DNA from: Mycolicibacterium frederiksbergense
GTDB lineage: Bacteria; Actinomycetota; Actinomycetes; Mycobacteriales; Mycobacteriaceae
Direction: 5' to 3'
Length of the DNA: 64,000 bases
Assembly: GCF_029893345.1 (NCBI RefSeq)
Contig: NZ_JARXVE010000001.1
Coordinates: 1 to 64,000, forward strand
The position numbers and the translations under genes are program-made. Positions 7,773 through 17,543 of this stretch are shown here, piece by piece. Position 1 is the first letter of the stretch; each line of letters opens with the position of its first letter. The notes under the pieces were generated by a model. The model did no database searches. It was not told the DNA's origin and saw only the letters and a list, made by a program, of their open reading frames with translations.

Positions 7773-9664
7773 TGGTGGCGGTGAATCACACCTACCCGTT
7801 CAGCGCACTGGTGGGTCAGGATCGGTTGCGCCTGGCCTTGCTGTTGTGTGCGGTGCATCCGGAGATCGGCGGGGTGCTGATCCGCGGTGAGAAGGGGACG
7901 GCGAAGTCCACCGCCGTCCGCGGCCTGGCCGCGGTGCTCTCCGGGGTCGACGACGACGCCCGGCTGGTGGAACTGCCGATCGGTGCTACCGAGGACCGGG
8001 TGGTCGGCTCACTGGACCTGCAGAAGGTGCTGCGCGACGGTGAGCACGCCTTCTCGCCCGGCCTGCTGGCCCGCGCGCACGGCGGCGTGCTCTACGTCGA
8101 CGAGGTCAACCTGCTGCACGACCACCTGGTCGATGTGCTGCTTGACGCTGCCGCCATGGGCCGGGTTCACGTTGAGCGCGACGGGATCTCGCACACCCAC
8201 GACGCCCGGTTCGTCCTGATCGGCACCATGAATCCGGAGGAAGGCGAACTGCGCCCGCAGTTGCTGGACCGGTTCGGGCTGACCGTGGACGTTGCCGCCT
8301 CCCGGGATGTCGACATACGCGTCGAGGTGATCCGGGCCCGGATGGATTTCGAGGCGGACCCGCAGGCATTCGTCGACCGTCACGCGGTCGCCGACGCCGA
8401 GCTGTCCGACCGGATCGCGGCGGCCCGTGCCGCTATCGGCTCGGTGCTGCTGCCCGACAGCGAATTGCGCCGAATCGCGGCTCTGTGCGCGGCATTCGAC
8501 GTCGACGGGATGCGGGCCGATCTGGTGGTGGCGCGCACCGCCGTCGCCCATGCCGCCTGGCGCGGTGCCACAACGGTTGCGGAAGAGGACATCCGGGTGG
8601 CCGCCGAACTGGCCCTACCGCACCGGCGTCGTCGTGATCCGTTCGACGATCCGGGCTTGGACCCCGAACGTCTCGAGGAGGCCATGCAGCAGGCGGGGGA
8701 GTCGGCCTCACAGTCAGCCCCGGAATCGGGGTCAGATCCTGAGCCGGATCCCGACCCCGACTTTGATCCGCCCGGTGGTGGCGGCGGATCCGATGCGGAA
8801 AGTCAAGCACCGCAGGGCAATTCATCGCAGAGCGCGGTGAAGCAATCCTCGACCCGGCAGAGCGGCTCGCCGTCGGCGGTATTCCGGACCAAGGCGCTGG
8901 TGGTGCCCGGGGTCGGCGAGGGTGCGCCCGGGCGGCGCTCGCGGGCGCGCAACCGCACCGGTACTCCCATCGCGGCCACCGCCGAACCCGGCACCGGGCA
9001 CGGCCTGCACATGTTCGCCACCCTGCTGGCCACCGCCGGGCGCCAGCAGGGCGCGGGCCTGCCGCGACCTCGCCCGGAAGATGTGCGGCGCGCGGTACGT
9101 GAAGGCCGCGAAGGAAATCTGGTGATCTTCGTCGTCGACGCATCAGGGTCGATGGCCGCCCGAGACCGCATGTCGGCGGTCAGCGGGGCGACTCTGTCGC
9201 TGCTGCGCGACGCCTACCAACGCCGGGACAAGGTCGCGGTGATCACGTTCCGGCAGCAGGATGCGCAGCTGCTGCTCCCGCCGACCTCCTCGGTGCACAT
9301 CGCCAGCCGCCGGCTGGCCCGGTTCGACACCGGAGGCAAAACCCCACTGGCCCAAGGCCTGCTGGCCGCCCGCGACCTGGTCATCCGGGAGAAGGCCCGG
9401 GACCGGGCCCGGCGCAGCCTGGTGGTGGTGCTCACCGACGGTCGCGCCACCGGCGGTCCCGACCCGTTGGGCCGCACCAGAACGGCCGCCGCCGCGCTGC
9501 TGGCTGAGGGGGCAGCCGCCGTGGTGGTCGACTGTGAAACATCTTTTGTGCGACTGGAATTGGCTGGGCAACTGGCGCAGCAGCTGGGGGCGCCGGCGGT
9601 GCGCCTGGAGCAGCTCCGCGCGACCGAACTGACCCGGCTGGTCCAAGACCAGACCGCCGCCTGA
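7772..9664 (+). CDS. Fused AAA+ / VWA metal-chelatase subunit (ChlI-ChlD type)
   Basis: This 630-residue protein joins an AAA+ motor to a von Willebrand A domain. The Walker A motif GEKGTAKST is at 39-47, a VDEVNLL Walker B follows at about 110, and a sensor block [18 protein letters not shown] comes next. A Pro/Asp/Ser-rich linker spans about 300-370. The VWA MIDAS motif DASGSM lies near 453 and LTDGRATGG near 555. ChlI/ChlD subunits drive insertion of Mg or Co into tetrapyrroles by a large subunit. Mycobacteria make B12 but not chlorophyll, so a role with a CobN-type cobaltochelatase is likely. It is coupled to the gene upstream (TGATG) and followed by cobO. It corresponds to Rv2850c. Confidence 0.85.
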   Translation: MVAVNHTYPFSALVGQDRLRLALLLCAVHPEIGGVLIRGEKGTAKSTAVRGLAAVLSGVDDDARLVELPIGATEDRVVGSLDLQKVLRDGEHAFSPGLLARAHGGVLYVDEVNLLHDHLVDVLLDAAAMGRVHVERDGISHTHDARFVLIGTMNPEEGELRPQLLDRFGLTVDVAASRDVDIRVEVIRARMDFEADPQAFVDRHAVADAELSDRIAAARAAIGSVLLPDSELRRIAALCAAFDVDGMRADLVVARTAVAHAAWRGATTVAEEDIRVAAELALPHRRRRDPFDDPGLDPERLEEAMQQAGESASQSAPESGSDPEPDPDPDFDPPGGGGGSDAESQAPQGNSSQSAVKQSSTRQSGSPSAVFRTKALVVPGVGEGAPGRRSRARNRTGTPIAATAEPGTGHGLHMFATLLATAGRQQGAGLPRPRPEDVRRAVREGREGNLVIFVVDASGSMAARDRMSAVSGATLSLLRDAYQRRDKVAVITFRQQDAQLLLPPTSSVHIASRRLARFDTGGKTPLAQGLLAARDLVIREKARDRARRSLVVVLTDGRATGGPDPLGRTRTAAAALLAEGAAAVVVDCETSFVRLELAGQLAQQLGAPAVRLEQLRATELTRLVQDQTAA

Positions 9665-9688
9665 GACCCTGCGCAGGAAGGACCGCCC

Positions 9689-10303
9689 ATGCCACAAGGG
9701 CAGCCGCTGACCGTCCCCGACGACGGTCTGACCACCAAGGCCCGGCGTAACGCGCCGCTGCTCGCCGTGCACACCGGCCCGGGCAAGGGCAAGTCGACCG
9801 CGGCATTTGGGATGGCGCTGCGGGCCTGGAACCAGGGCTTCCGCATCGCGGTGTTCCAGTTCGTCAAGAGCGCGAAATGGAAGGTCGGCGAGGAGGCCGT
9901 GTTCGGCCAGCTCGGCCGGTTGCACGACGAGCATGGTGCCGGCGGCCCGGTCGAATGGCACAAAATGGGCTCCGGGTGGTCCTGGACCCGCAAGCACGGC
10001 AGTGACGTCGACCATGCGGCGGCCGCCGCCGACGGTTGGGCCGAGATCAAACGCCGACTGGCCGAGGAACGCCACGATTTCTACGTGCTCGACGAGTTCA
10101 CCTACCCGCTCAAGTGGGGCTGGATCGACCTGGAAGAAGTAGTCGAGGTGCTCAATACGCGTCCGGGCACCCAGCACGTGGTGATCACCGGTCGCGACGC
10201 GCCGCAAGGCCTGATCGATGCCGCGGACCTGGTGACCGAGATGACCAAGATCAAGCACCCGATGGATGCCGGCCGCAAGGGCCAGAAGGGCATCGAGTGG
10301 TGA
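9689..10303 (+). CDS. cobO: Cob(I)yrinic acid a,c-diamide adenosyltransferase
   Basis: CobO transfers the adenosyl group of ATP to the cobalt of cob(I)yrinate diamide in aerobic B12 synthesis. The 204-residue protein has the CobA/CobO P-loop HTGPGKGKSTAAFG at about 28-41, an FVKSAKWKVGEE block, and DEFTYPLKWGWID near 131. An AGGAAGGA ribosome site precedes the ATG. It lies 24 bases after the chelatase gene and 19 bases before cobB. Confidence 0.94.
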   Translation: MPQGQPLTVPDDGLTTKARRNAPLLAVHTGPGKGKSTAAFGMALRAWNQGFRIAVFQFVKSAKWKVGEEAVFGQLGRLHDEHGAGGPVEWHKMGSGWSWTRKHGSDVDHAAAAADGWAEIKRRLAEERHDFYVLDEFTYPLKWGWIDLEEVVEVLNTRPGTQHVVITGRDAPQGLIDAADLVTEMTKIKHPMDAGRKGQKGIEW

Positions 10304-10322
10304 GTGCAGCAGGGGTGGGCAG

Positions 10323-11687
10323 GTGACCACCCCTGCGGTGGTGATCGCCGCGCCGTCCTCGGGCAGCGGGAAGACCACGGTGGCAACGGGTTTGGTCGGG
10401 GCGCTGCGCCTGGCCGGTCATGTGGTGGCCCCGTTCAAGGTCGGGCCGGACTTCATCGACCCCGGTTACCACGCCCTGGCTGCCGGCCGCCCGGGCCGCA
10501 ACCTCGACCCGGTGCTGGTCGGCGAGGGGTTGATCGGACCGCTCTACCGGTACGGATGCCACGGCGCCGACGTCGCCGTTGTCGAGGGCGTCATGGGTCT
10601 GTTCGACGGCCGCATCGAGGCCGAGATGATCGGCATCCCACGGGGTTCGGCGGCCCAGGCCGCGGTCTTGCTCGGCGCCCCGGTGATCCTCGTGGTCGAC
10701 GCCCGTGGCCAGAGCCACAGCATCGCGGCCCTGCTGCACGGCTTCGCCACCTTCGACCCGGCCGTGCGGATCGCCGGGGTGATCCTCAACCGGGTCGGCT
10801 CCGCGCGGCACGAGGAGGTGCTGCGTCAAGCGTGTGAGCACGCCGGTGTCCCGGTGCTCGGTGCGGTTCCTCGCGCCGACGAATTGACCGTCCCGTCAAG
10901 GCATCTCGGCCTGGTCACCGCTGTCGAACACGGTCGACAAGCCCGTGATGCGGTGGCCGCGATGACCGCCCTGGTGGGCCGCCACGTCGACCTGTCGGCT
11001 GTCGTCTCGGCCGCTGCCGCCCACGTCGATGCCGAGCCGTGGAGTCCGGCCGCAGCCGAGGTGACGCCGGATGTCACGGTGGCTCTGGCCGCAGGCAAAG
11101 CATTCAGCTTCGGCTACGCCGAGCACGCCGAACTGCTGCGCGGTACCGGGGCGCAGGTCGCCGAGTTCGACCCGCTGACCGAGTCGCTGCCGCCCGGGAC
11201 CGACGCGCTGGTGCTGCCCGGCGGCTTCCCGGAACAGTTCACCACCGAACTGTCGGCCAACCACCTCGTCCGTCAGCAGATCAAAGAATTGGCCGGCCGT
11301 GGCGGCCCGGTGCATGCCGAGTGCGCGGGGCTGACCTACCTGGTCGACGATCTCGACGGGGCGCCGATGTGCGGGGTGTTGGCGGGTTCGGCGCGGTTCA
11401 CCGACCGCCTCACCCTGGGCTATCGCGATGCGGTCGCGGTTGTCGACTCCTCCATGCATGCCGCGGGCGACCGCGGCACCGGTCACGAATTTCACCGAAC
11501 CACAGTGGAGTTCGCCGACGATCATCCGCCGGCCTGGGCGTTCACCGGCCCCGGCCGGGCGGTCCGGCGCGACGGCGCGGTGCAGCGCGGCGTGCACGCC
11601 GGCTACCTGCACACCCATCCCGCGGCGCACCCGGAGTCCATCACCCGGTTCGTTCGCTCAGCCGCACGCACTAAGCTCGGCGGGTGA
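10323..11687 (+). CDS. cobB: Cobyrinic acid a,c-diamide synthase (hydrogenobyrinate amidase)
   Basis: CobB uses glutamine and ATP to amidate the a and c side chains of the corrin ring. The N-terminal synthetase domain has the P-loop APSSGSGKTT at 10-19. The C-terminal class I-like glutaminase domain has VLPGGFPEQF, then HAECAGLTYL with the nucleophile Cys334. I chose GTG at 10323, giving MTTPAVVIAAPSS, because homologues begin just before the P-loop and an AGGGGTGGG stretch sits upstream; an ATG 57 bases earlier would add an unrelated tail. The 3' end overlaps cysG by 4 bases (GTGA). 454 residues. Confidence 0.92.
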   Translation: MTTPAVVIAAPSSGSGKTTVATGLVGALRLAGHVVAPFKVGPDFIDPGYHALAAGRPGRNLDPVLVGEGLIGPLYRYGCHGADVAVVEGVMGLFDGRIEAEMIGIPRGSAAQAAVLLGAPVILVVDARGQSHSIAALLHGFATFDPAVRIAGVILNRVGSARHEEVLRQACEHAGVPVLGAVPRADELTVPSRHLGLVTAVEHGRQARDAVAAMTALVGRHVDLSAVVSAAAAHVDAEPWSPAAAEVTPDVTVALAAGKAFSFGYAEHAELLRGTGAQVAEFDPLTESLPPGTDALVLPGGFPEQFTTELSANHLVRQQIKELAGRGGPVHAECAGLTYLVDDLDGAPMCGVLAGSARFTDRLTLGYRDAVAVVDSSMHAAGDRGTGHEFHRTTVEFADDHPPAWAFTGPGRAVRRDGAVQRGVHAGYLHTHPAAHPESITRFVRSAARTKLGG

Positions 11688-12904
11688 CTTCGGAGAATGC
11701 CTATCTCGTCGGTCTGCGCCTGTCCGGCAAGAAGGTCGTCGTTGTCGGTGGCGGTACCGTCGCGCAACGTCGGCTGCCGCTGCTGATTTCCCACGGCGCC
11801 GACGTGCATGTGATTGCCCGGGCGGCCAGTCCCGCGGTGGAGGCGCTGTCACACGATGAACCCGGGATCAGTCTGCAGCTGCGGGACTTCCGCGCCGGCG
11901 ATCTCGACGGCGCCTGGTACGTGATCGCAGCCACCGACGACTCCGCGGTCAACGCCGCCATTGCCGCAGAAGCCGACGAGCGGCGGATTTTCTGTGTGCG
12001 CGCCGATGTGGCCCGGGACGGATCCGCGGTGACCCCGGCGACATTCGACTACGACGGCCTGTCGGTGGGGGTGCTCGCCGGGGGTGAGCACCGCCGCTCG
12101 GCGGCTATCCGCACGGCCATCCGCGAAGCGCTGCAGCGCGGTCTGCTCACCGCCGACGCCGGCGAGGAGTCGGGGGAGGCGCCCAAGGGGGTGGCCCTGG
12201 TCGGCGGCGGCCCGGGCGATCCCGAGCTGATCACCGTGCGTGGACGCCGGCTGCTGGCCCGTGCCGACGTCGTCGTCGCCGATCGTCTGGCTCCCCAGGA
12301 ACTGCTGGCCGAACTCGGGCCGCATGTCGAGGTGATCGACGCGGCCAAGATCCCGTACGGCCGGGCGATGGCGCAGGAGGCGATCAACCAGGTGCTGGTG
12401 GATCGGGTCCGCGCCGGCAAGTTCGTGGTTCGGCTCAAAGGTGGCGATCCATTCGTCTTCGCCCGGGGCTATGAAGAGGTACTGGCCTGCGCCGAGGCCG
12501 GGATCCCGGTGACCGTTGTCCCCGGTGTCACCAGCGCCATCGCGGTCCCGGCTCTGGCCGGCGTGCCGGTCACCCACCGCGGGATGACGCACGAGTTCGT
12601 GGTGGTCAGCGGCCACGTCGCGCCTGGGCATCCGGAATCGTTAGTCAATTGGAATGCGCTGGCGGCGATGACCGGCACGATCGTGCTGCTGATGGCCGTT
12701 GAACGGATCGAGCTGTTCACCAAGGCACTGTTGGAGGGCGGCCGACCTGCGGATACCCCGGTCCTGGTGGTGCAGCACGGCACCACCGTCGCGCAGCGCA
12801 CGATGCGGGCCACCCTCGGCGACGCGCCGGAGCGCATCCGCTCGGAAGGCATCCGACCTCCGGCGATCATCGTGATCGGGTCCGTGGCGGCCTTCGGCGG
12901 TTAA
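11684..12904 (+). CDS. cysG: Siroheme synthase: precorrin-2 dehydrogenase fused to uroporphyrinogen-III methyltransferase
   Basis: Residues 1-150 form the precorrin-2 dehydrogenase/ferrochelatase part, with the NAD motif VVVVGGGTVAQRR. Residues about 165-406 form the SAM-dependent uroporphyrinogen-III C-methyltransferase, with VGGGPGDPELITVRG, RLKGGDPFVFARG and a VPGVTSAIA loop. The protein makes precorrin-2 for B12, and siroheme for nitrite/sulfite reductases. GTG start, overlapping the cobB stop by 4 bases, so it is translationally coupled. 406 residues, matching Rv2847c. Confidence 0.94.
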   Translation: MTSENAYLVGLRLSGKKVVVVGGGTVAQRRLPLLISHGADVHVIARAASPAVEALSHDEPGISLQLRDFRAGDLDGAWYVIAATDDSAVNAAIAAEADERRIFCVRADVARDGSAVTPATFDYDGLSVGVLAGGEHRRSAAIRTAIREALQRGLLTADAGEESGEAPKGVALVGGGPGDPELITVRGRRLLARADVVVADRLAPQELLAELGPHVEVIDAAKIPYGRAMAQEAINQVLVDRVRAGKFVVRLKGGDPFVFARGYEEVLACAEAGIPVTVVPGVTSAIAVPALAGVPVTHRGMTHEFVVVSGHVAPGHPESLVNWNALAAMTGTIVLLMAVERIELFTKALLEGGRPADTPVLVVQHGTTVAQRTMRATLGDAPERIRSEGIRPPAIIVIGSVAAFGG

Positions 12905-12905
12905 A

Positions 12906-12921
12906 GGATTCTTAAGATTCC
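12906..12921 (+). promoter_or_regulatory. Palindrome over the putative efpA -10 box
   Basis: GGATTCTTAAGATTCC reads as a 16-bp inverted repeat with one mismatched pair. It contains TAAGAT (12913-12918), a good TANNNT -10, 20 bases before the efpA ATG. An AAGGTGG ribosome site follows at 12925. A symmetric site over a -10 suits a repressor operator. Confidence 0.45.
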
Positions 12922-12937
12922 GGTAAGGTGGCCCGGT

Positions 12938-14485
12938 ATGACGGCTCTCAACGACGCAGAGCGCGCCAACGGTGACGGATCGGCACGGGGCGGGGGTATG
13001 GCGGCCCGACTCCCATCTTGGCTCCCGTCCTGGGGCTTTCTTTCCGCGGTCATCGCGATCGGCGGCATGCAGCTGCTGGCGACCATGGACAGCACGGTCG
13101 CGATCGTCGCGCTGCCCCGGATCCAGGACGAGCTCGGCTTGTCGGATGCCGGACGCAGCTGGGTTATCACTGCGTACGTCCTGACCTTCGGCGGCCTGAT
13201 GCTGCTGGGTGGGCGCCTCGGCGACACCATCGGCCGCAAGCGCACGTTCATCGTCGGTGTCTCGCTGTTCGTCATCGCTTCGGTCCTGTGCGGTATCGCC
13301 TGGAACGAGGCGACTTTGGTGATTGCGCGGCTGCTGCAGGGGGTCGGCGCGGCCATCGCCTCGCCGACCGGGCTGGCCCTGATCGCCACCACCTTCCCGA
13401 AAGGCCCGGCCCGCAACATGGCCACCGCGGTGTTCGGTGCGATGACCGCGGTCGGTTCGGTGATGGGCCTGGTGGTCGGCGGCGCGCTGACCGAGGTGTC
13501 CTGGCGCTGGGCGTTCCTGGTCAACGTCCCGATCGGGCTGGTGATGCTCTACCTGGCCCGTACCGCGCTGCGTGAGACCAACCGGGAGCGGATGAAGCTC
13601 GACGCCGCCGGTGCGCTGCTGGCCACGCTGGCCTGTACGGCCGCGGTGTTCGCCTTCACCCAGGGACCCGAGAGAGGTTGGTTGTCGCCGGTCACCCTGG
13701 GCTCCGGGGCGGCCGCAGCGGTCTTCGGCATCGCCTTCCTGATCGCCGAACGCAACGCCGAGAACCCGGTGGTGCCGTTCGATCTGTTCCACGAGCGCAA
13801 CCGGGTGGCCACGTTCGCGGCGGTCTTCCTGGCCGGTGGCGTGCTGTTCACCCTCACCGTGCTGATCGGCTTGTATGTGCAGGACATCCTGGGCTACAGC
13901 GCCTTGCACGCCGGCATCGGCTTCATTCCGTTCGTGATCGGGATGGGCATCGGTCTGGGGGCTTCGTCCCAGATCGTGCGGTTCTTCCAACCCCGCCTGG
14001 TGGTGATCGCCGGCGGCATCCTGGTGCTGGGGTCGATGCTGTACGGCTCGACGTTGCACGCCGGCATCCCGTACTTCCCGAACCTGGTGCTGCCGATCAC
14101 CGTTGGCGGGATCGGTATCGGCATGATCGTGGTGCCGCTGACCCTGTCGGCCATCGCCGGGGTGGGCTTCGACCGCATCGGCCCGGCCTCGGCCATCGCG
14201 CTGATGCTGCAGAGCCTCGGTGGTCCGCTGGTGCTCGCGATCATCCAGGCCGTCATCACGTCGCGCACGCTGTATCTGGGCGGGATCACCGGCCCGGTCA
14301 AGGACATGACCGGTCCCCAGTTGGCTGCCCTGGATGCCGGCTACACCTACGGTCTGCTGTGGGTAGCCGCAGTGGCGGTCCTGGTCGGTGCCGCGGCGTT
14401 GTTCATCGGCTACACCTCCGAGCAGGTCGCCCAGGCCCAAGAGGTCAAGGACGCCATTGATGCCGGAGAGATCGAGCTCGACTGA
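12938..14485 (+). CDS. efpA: EfpA-type drug efflux transporter (MFS, DHA2 / 14-TM family)
   Basis: This 515-residue inner-membrane protein has about 14 hydrophobic segments. DHA2 hallmarks are present: LDSTVAIVALP-like MDSTVAIVALPRIQ in helix 1, WVITAYVLTFGGLMLLGGRLGDTIGRK (motif A, LGGRLGDTIGRKR) after helix 2, and RLLQGVGAAIASP (motif B). EfpA is an essential efflux pump linked to drug tolerance in mycobacteria and corresponds to Rv2846c. It is preceded by its own -10-like palindrome, 33 bases after cysG, and followed 21 bases later by a small fusion protein. Confidence 0.93.
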   Translation: MTALNDAERANGDGSARGGGMAARLPSWLPSWGFLSAVIAIGGMQLLATMDSTVAIVALPRIQDELGLSDAGRSWVITAYVLTFGGLMLLGGRLGDTIGRKRTFIVGVSLFVIASVLCGIAWNEATLVIARLLQGVGAAIASPTGLALIATTFPKGPARNMATAVFGAMTAVGSVMGLVVGGALTEVSWRWAFLVNVPIGLVMLYLARTALRETNRERMKLDAAGALLATLACTAAVFAFTQGPERGWLSPVTLGSGAAAAVFGIAFLIAERNAENPVVPFDLFHERNRVATFAAVFLAGGVLFTLTVLIGLYVQDILGYSALHAGIGFIPFVIGMGIGLGASSQIVRFFQPRLVVIAGGILVLGSMLYGSTLHAGIPYFPNLVLPITVGGIGIGMIVVPLTLSAIAGVGFDRIGPASAIALMLQSLGGPLVLAIIQAVITSRTLYLGGITGPVKDMTGPQLAALDAGYTYGLLWVAAVAVLVGAAALFIGYTSEQVAQAQEVKDAIDAGEIELD

Positions 14486-14506
14486 GCCGGAAATAGGCTG
14501 ACGACG

Positions 14507-15166
14507 ATGAATCGTCGGGACGTTTCGGATACCGTCGGCCCGCTGGGCTGGCGACTGGTGCTGGGCGCCCTCTACACCGAGGTGCTGGTGCCCTCGATGG
14601 CCGATGCGGTGGCCGCCGCGTCCCGTGCGGTATCGGCGGCAGGGCCCGCCGCACCGCATCACCTCACTGTCGATATCCGTGCCGACCGGGCTGTGCTGCG
14701 GCTGCAGTCCGTTGCTGCCGGCCGGGTGACCGAACGCGATGTCGCGCTGGCCGGCGAGGTGTCGCAGACTCTGGCGGCGCATGGGTTCGAGATGACCACC
14801 GGCGGGGCCGTGCAGTCGCTGGAGATCGCCATCGACGCGCTGGACATTGCGGCCGTGCGGCCGTTCTGGAAGGCCGTCACCGGCTACGTGGATCAGCCCG
14901 GGCCGTCCGATCTCAACGCGGGGCTCGTCGACCCGTTCGGCCGTGGCCCGGCGATCTGGTTTCAGCAGATGGACAAACGGCGCACGGACCGTAATCGGAT
15001 CCATCTCGATATCGACGTTCCGCACGACGTGGCGCCGTCGCGCATAGCCGCAGCCCTGGCCGTGGGCGGCACGCTGCTCAGCGATCGGGCCGCCCCGGCG
15101 TTCTGGGTACTGGCCGATGCGGAGGGCAACGAGGCCTGCATCTGTACCTGGCAAGGCAGGGACTGA
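14507..15166 (+). CDS. Pterin-carbinolamine-dehydratase-like / VOC (glyoxalase-like) two-domain protein
   Basis: This 219-residue protein appears to have two halves. Residues about 30-110 resemble pterin-4a-carbinolamine dehydratase, but the core is [17 protein letters not shown] rather than the active His-His-Pro motif, so activity is doubtful. Residues about 108-219 look like a single VOC half-barrel ([17 protein letters not shown], then [10 protein letters not shown] and a C-terminal [13 protein letters not shown]). Similar fusions are known in actinobacteria without an assigned role. It sits between efpA and proS on the same strand. Confidence 0.6.
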   Translation: MNRRDVSDTVGPLGWRLVLGALYTEVLVPSMADAVAAASRAVSAAGPAAPHHLTVDIRADRAVLRLQSVAAGRVTERDVALAGEVSQTLAAHGFEMTTGGAVQSLEIAIDALDIAAVRPFWKAVTGYVDQPGPSDLNAGLVDPFGRGPAIWFQQMDKRRTDRNRIHLDIDVPHDVAPSRIAAALAVGGTLLSDRAAPAFWVLADAEGNEACICTWQGRD

Positions 15167-15191
15167 GGACCACGCTTTAAGGTTGTCGGCT

Positions 15192-16952
15192 GTGATCACC
15201 CGTATGTCCGAGCTGTTTCTGCGAACCCTGCGCGAAGACCCCGCTGATGCCGAGGTGCCTAGCCACAAGCTGTTGATCCGGGCCGGCTATGTCCGTCCGG
15301 TCGGCCCCGGTATCTACAGCTGGCTGCCGCTGGGCCTGCGGGTGCTGCGCCGGATCGAGCGCATCGTGCGGGAAGAGATGAACGCGATCGGCGGCCAGGA
15401 GATCCTGCTGCCCGCGTTGTTGCCGCGTGCCGCCTACGAGACCACCAACCGTTGGACCGAATACGGCGACACCCTGTTCCGGCTGCAGGACCGGCGCAAC
15501 AACGACTATCTGCTCGGACCGACGCACGAGGAGATCTTCACCCTCACGGTCAAGGGGGAGTACTCCTCCTACAAGGACTTCCCGGTGATCCTCTATCAGG
15601 TCCAGACCAAGTACCGCGATGAAGCGCGGCCGCGGGCCGGCATCCTGCGTGGCCGCGAGTTCGTGATGAAGGACTCCTACTCGTTCGACGTCGACGACGA
15701 CGGCCTCAAGACCGCCTACCACGCGCACCGCGAGGCCTACCAGCGCATCTTCGACCGGCTCGGCGTGCGCTACGTGATCGTGTCCGCTGTGTCGGGTGCC
15801 ATGGGCGGCAGTGCCTCCGAGGAGTTCCTGGCCGAAAGCGAGGTCGGCGAGGACACGTTCGTGCGCTGCCTGGAGTCGGGCTACGCCGCCAATGTCGAGG
15901 CCGTGGTCACCCACACACCCGCCGAACTGCCCGTCGATGGACAGGCTCCCGCGCAGGTCTACGACACCCCGGACGCCCCGACCATCGCGACGCTGGTGGA
16001 TTGGGCCAACTCCGCGCAGCTGCCGCAGTTCGCCGGCCGCGAGGTCGGTGCCGCCGACACGCTCAAGAACGTGCTGATCAAGGTTCGCCAGCCCGGCGGC
16101 GACTGGGAGCTGCTTGGGGTGGGCGTGCCCGGGGACCGCGAGGTTGACGAGAAGCGTCTCGGTGCGGCGCTGGAGCCGGCCGAGTTCGCCATGCTCGACG
16201 ACGCCGACTTCGCCAAGAATCCGTTCCTGGTCAAGGGGTATGTGGGTCCGAAGGCGCTGCAGGACAACGGGGTTCGCTATCTTGTCGATCCGAGGGTGGT
16301 GACCGGAACGGCTTGGATCACCGGTGCCGACGAGCCCAACAAGCATGTGGTCGGGCTGGTCGCCGGTCGTGATTTCACTCCCGACGGCACCATCGAGGCC
16401 GCCGAGGTCCGCGACGGCGATCCGTCGCCGGACGGTGCGGGCGTGCTGACCTCGGCCCGGGGCATCGAGATCGGTCACATCTTCCAGCTGGGTCGCAAGT
16501 ACGCCGACGCGTTCAACGCCGATGTGCTGGGTGAGGACGGCAAGCCGGTGCGGCTGACCATGGGTTCCTACGGCATCGGGGTGTCGCGGCTGGTCGCGGT
16601 GATCGCCGAGCAGCAGCACGATGAGCTCGGGCTGCGCTGGCCGTCATCGGTGGCGCCGTTCGATGTGCAGGTGGTGGTCGCCAACAAGGACGACGCGGCC
16701 CGTGCCGGCGCCACCGAACTGGTCGCCGGCCTGGACCGGCTCGGTCACGACGTGCTGTTCGACGACCGTAAGGCATCGCCGGGGGTGAAGTTCAAGGACG
16801 CCGAGCTGCTCGGCATGCCCTGGGTGGTCGTCGTGGGCCGGGGATGGGCCGACGGTGTGGTGGAGCTCCGCAACCGGTTGACCGGTGAGAAGCGCGACGT
16901 GGCCGTGGACGCCGCCGTCACCGAGATCTCGGCCGCCATCTCGGGCGCCTGA
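15192..16952 (+). CDS. proS: Prolyl-tRNA synthetase
   Basis: ProS charges tRNA-Pro. This 586-residue class II synthetase shows motif 1 near [17 protein letters not shown] and motif 2 at [22 protein letters not shown] bacterial-type editing insertion runs about 220-390, motif 3 is [16 protein letters not shown], and the C-terminal anticodon domain contains [19 protein letters not shown] chose GTG at 15192 ([12 protein letters not shown]) because it matches the M. tuberculosis N-terminus; an upstream ATG would extend into the preceding gene. Confidence 0.95.
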   Translation: MITRMSELFLRTLREDPADAEVPSHKLLIRAGYVRPVGPGIYSWLPLGLRVLRRIERIVREEMNAIGGQEILLPALLPRAAYETTNRWTEYGDTLFRLQDRRNNDYLLGPTHEEIFTLTVKGEYSSYKDFPVILYQVQTKYRDEARPRAGILRGREFVMKDSYSFDVDDDGLKTAYHAHREAYQRIFDRLGVRYVIVSAVSGAMGGSASEEFLAESEVGEDTFVRCLESGYAANVEAVVTHTPAELPVDGQAPAQVYDTPDAPTIATLVDWANSAQLPQFAGREVGAADTLKNVLIKVRQPGGDWELLGVGVPGDREVDEKRLGAALEPAEFAMLDDADFAKNPFLVKGYVGPKALQDNGVRYLVDPRVVTGTAWITGADEPNKHVVGLVAGRDFTPDGTIEAAEVRDGDPSPDGAGVLTSARGIEIGHIFQLGRKYADAFNADVLGEDGKPVRLTMGSYGIGVSRLVAVIAEQQHDELGLRWPSSVAPFDVQVVVANKDDAARAGATELVAGLDRLGHDVLFDDRKASPGVKFKDAELLGMPWVVVVGRGWADGVVELRNRLTGEKRDVAVDAAVTEISAAISGA

Positions 16953-16974
16953 TCTAGCGCGAGCAGACGTGGAG

Positions 16975-17031
16975 GTACCCGAAACCCGCGGGAATGGGGT
17001 ACTTGCGCTGGGGGCCCCTCCCGCTTGCGGG
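16975..17031. terminator. Two stem-loops between convergent genes
   Basis: GTACCC (16975-16980) pairs with GGGTAC (16997-17002) around a CCCGCGGG core. A second hairpin CCCGC-TT-GCGGG spans 17020-17031. They lie between the proS stop and the stop of the oppositely oriented ferritin-like gene. No T-run follows, so this would be a mycobacterial-style hairpin terminator serving either strand. Confidence 0.4.
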
Positions 17032-17045
17032 GGACTGCTCGCCGG

Positions 17046-17543
17046 CTACTCGCCGCCGCCGGGGAAGGCGACGGTCACCGGCCAGGTGTTGAGAATGGCA
17101 CGCCACCTGGCTGCGGTGACGGCGCTCTGCGTCAACGCGGTCACCGCGAACGCCCGGTCCTCGGTGCTGGCGGCCTGTTCGAGCACCGCACGCCAGGCCG
17201 TCGCGGCGTCCTCCTCCATGCGTACCGCGAGGTTGGCGGCATCGGTCGGATCGGTGACCGGTGCCGGCAACTGATAGCCGGACGCGGGCAGTGGCGGGGT
17301 GACCGAGCGGGCGTGCAGCATCGCGGCCGCCTCCTCGCGCCGGGCTCGGTGCTCGGCCATCGCATTCGCCACCAGGGCGTTGTCCTCGGGTGTCGAATGC
17401 GCCGAGACCAACCCGTAGCCGTAGATGACCCCGTGCTCGGCGGCCACCGCATCGAACAGGGCCGCGTCGGCAGCGGTGGACGGACGGGTGGGTGCCTGGG
17501 TCGGCAGCGGCGACGGTTGTGGTGACGGCTGAGGTGAGGTCAC
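17046..17543 (-). CDS. DUF4439 ferritin-like protein
   Basis: This 165-residue, mostly helical protein begins with a Pro/Ser/Thr-rich stretch (PQPSPQPSPLPTQAP). A helical bundle rich in Ala, Glu and His follows (AAEHGVIYGYGL, AEHRARREEAA, RMEEDAATAWRAVL). This is the DUF4439 ferritin-like domain; no function is assigned. I chose GTG at 17543 because a strong GGGAGGTGG ribosome site lies just upstream and the codon overlaps the upstream stop as GTGA. It corresponds to the Rv2844 position and pairs with the lipoprotein upstream. Confidence 0.75.
   Translation of the reverse strand: MTSPQPSPQPSPLPTQAPTRPSTAADAALFDAVAAEHGVIYGYGLVSAHSTPEDNALVANAMAEHRARREEAAAMLHARSVTPPLPASGYQLPAPVTDPTDAANLAVRMEEDAATAWRAVLEQAASTEDRAFAVTALTQSAVTAARWRAILNTWPVTVAFPGGGE

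Noticed and set aside
15117..15192. Upstream ATG start for proS
   Set aside because: It would add 25 residues overlapping the preceding gene; homologues start at the GTG at 15192.
12641..15268. 875-codon antisense frame opposite cysG, efpA and proS
   Set aside because: It spans three well-supported genes on the other strand and has composition typical of an antisense shadow (Arg/Gln/His-rich).
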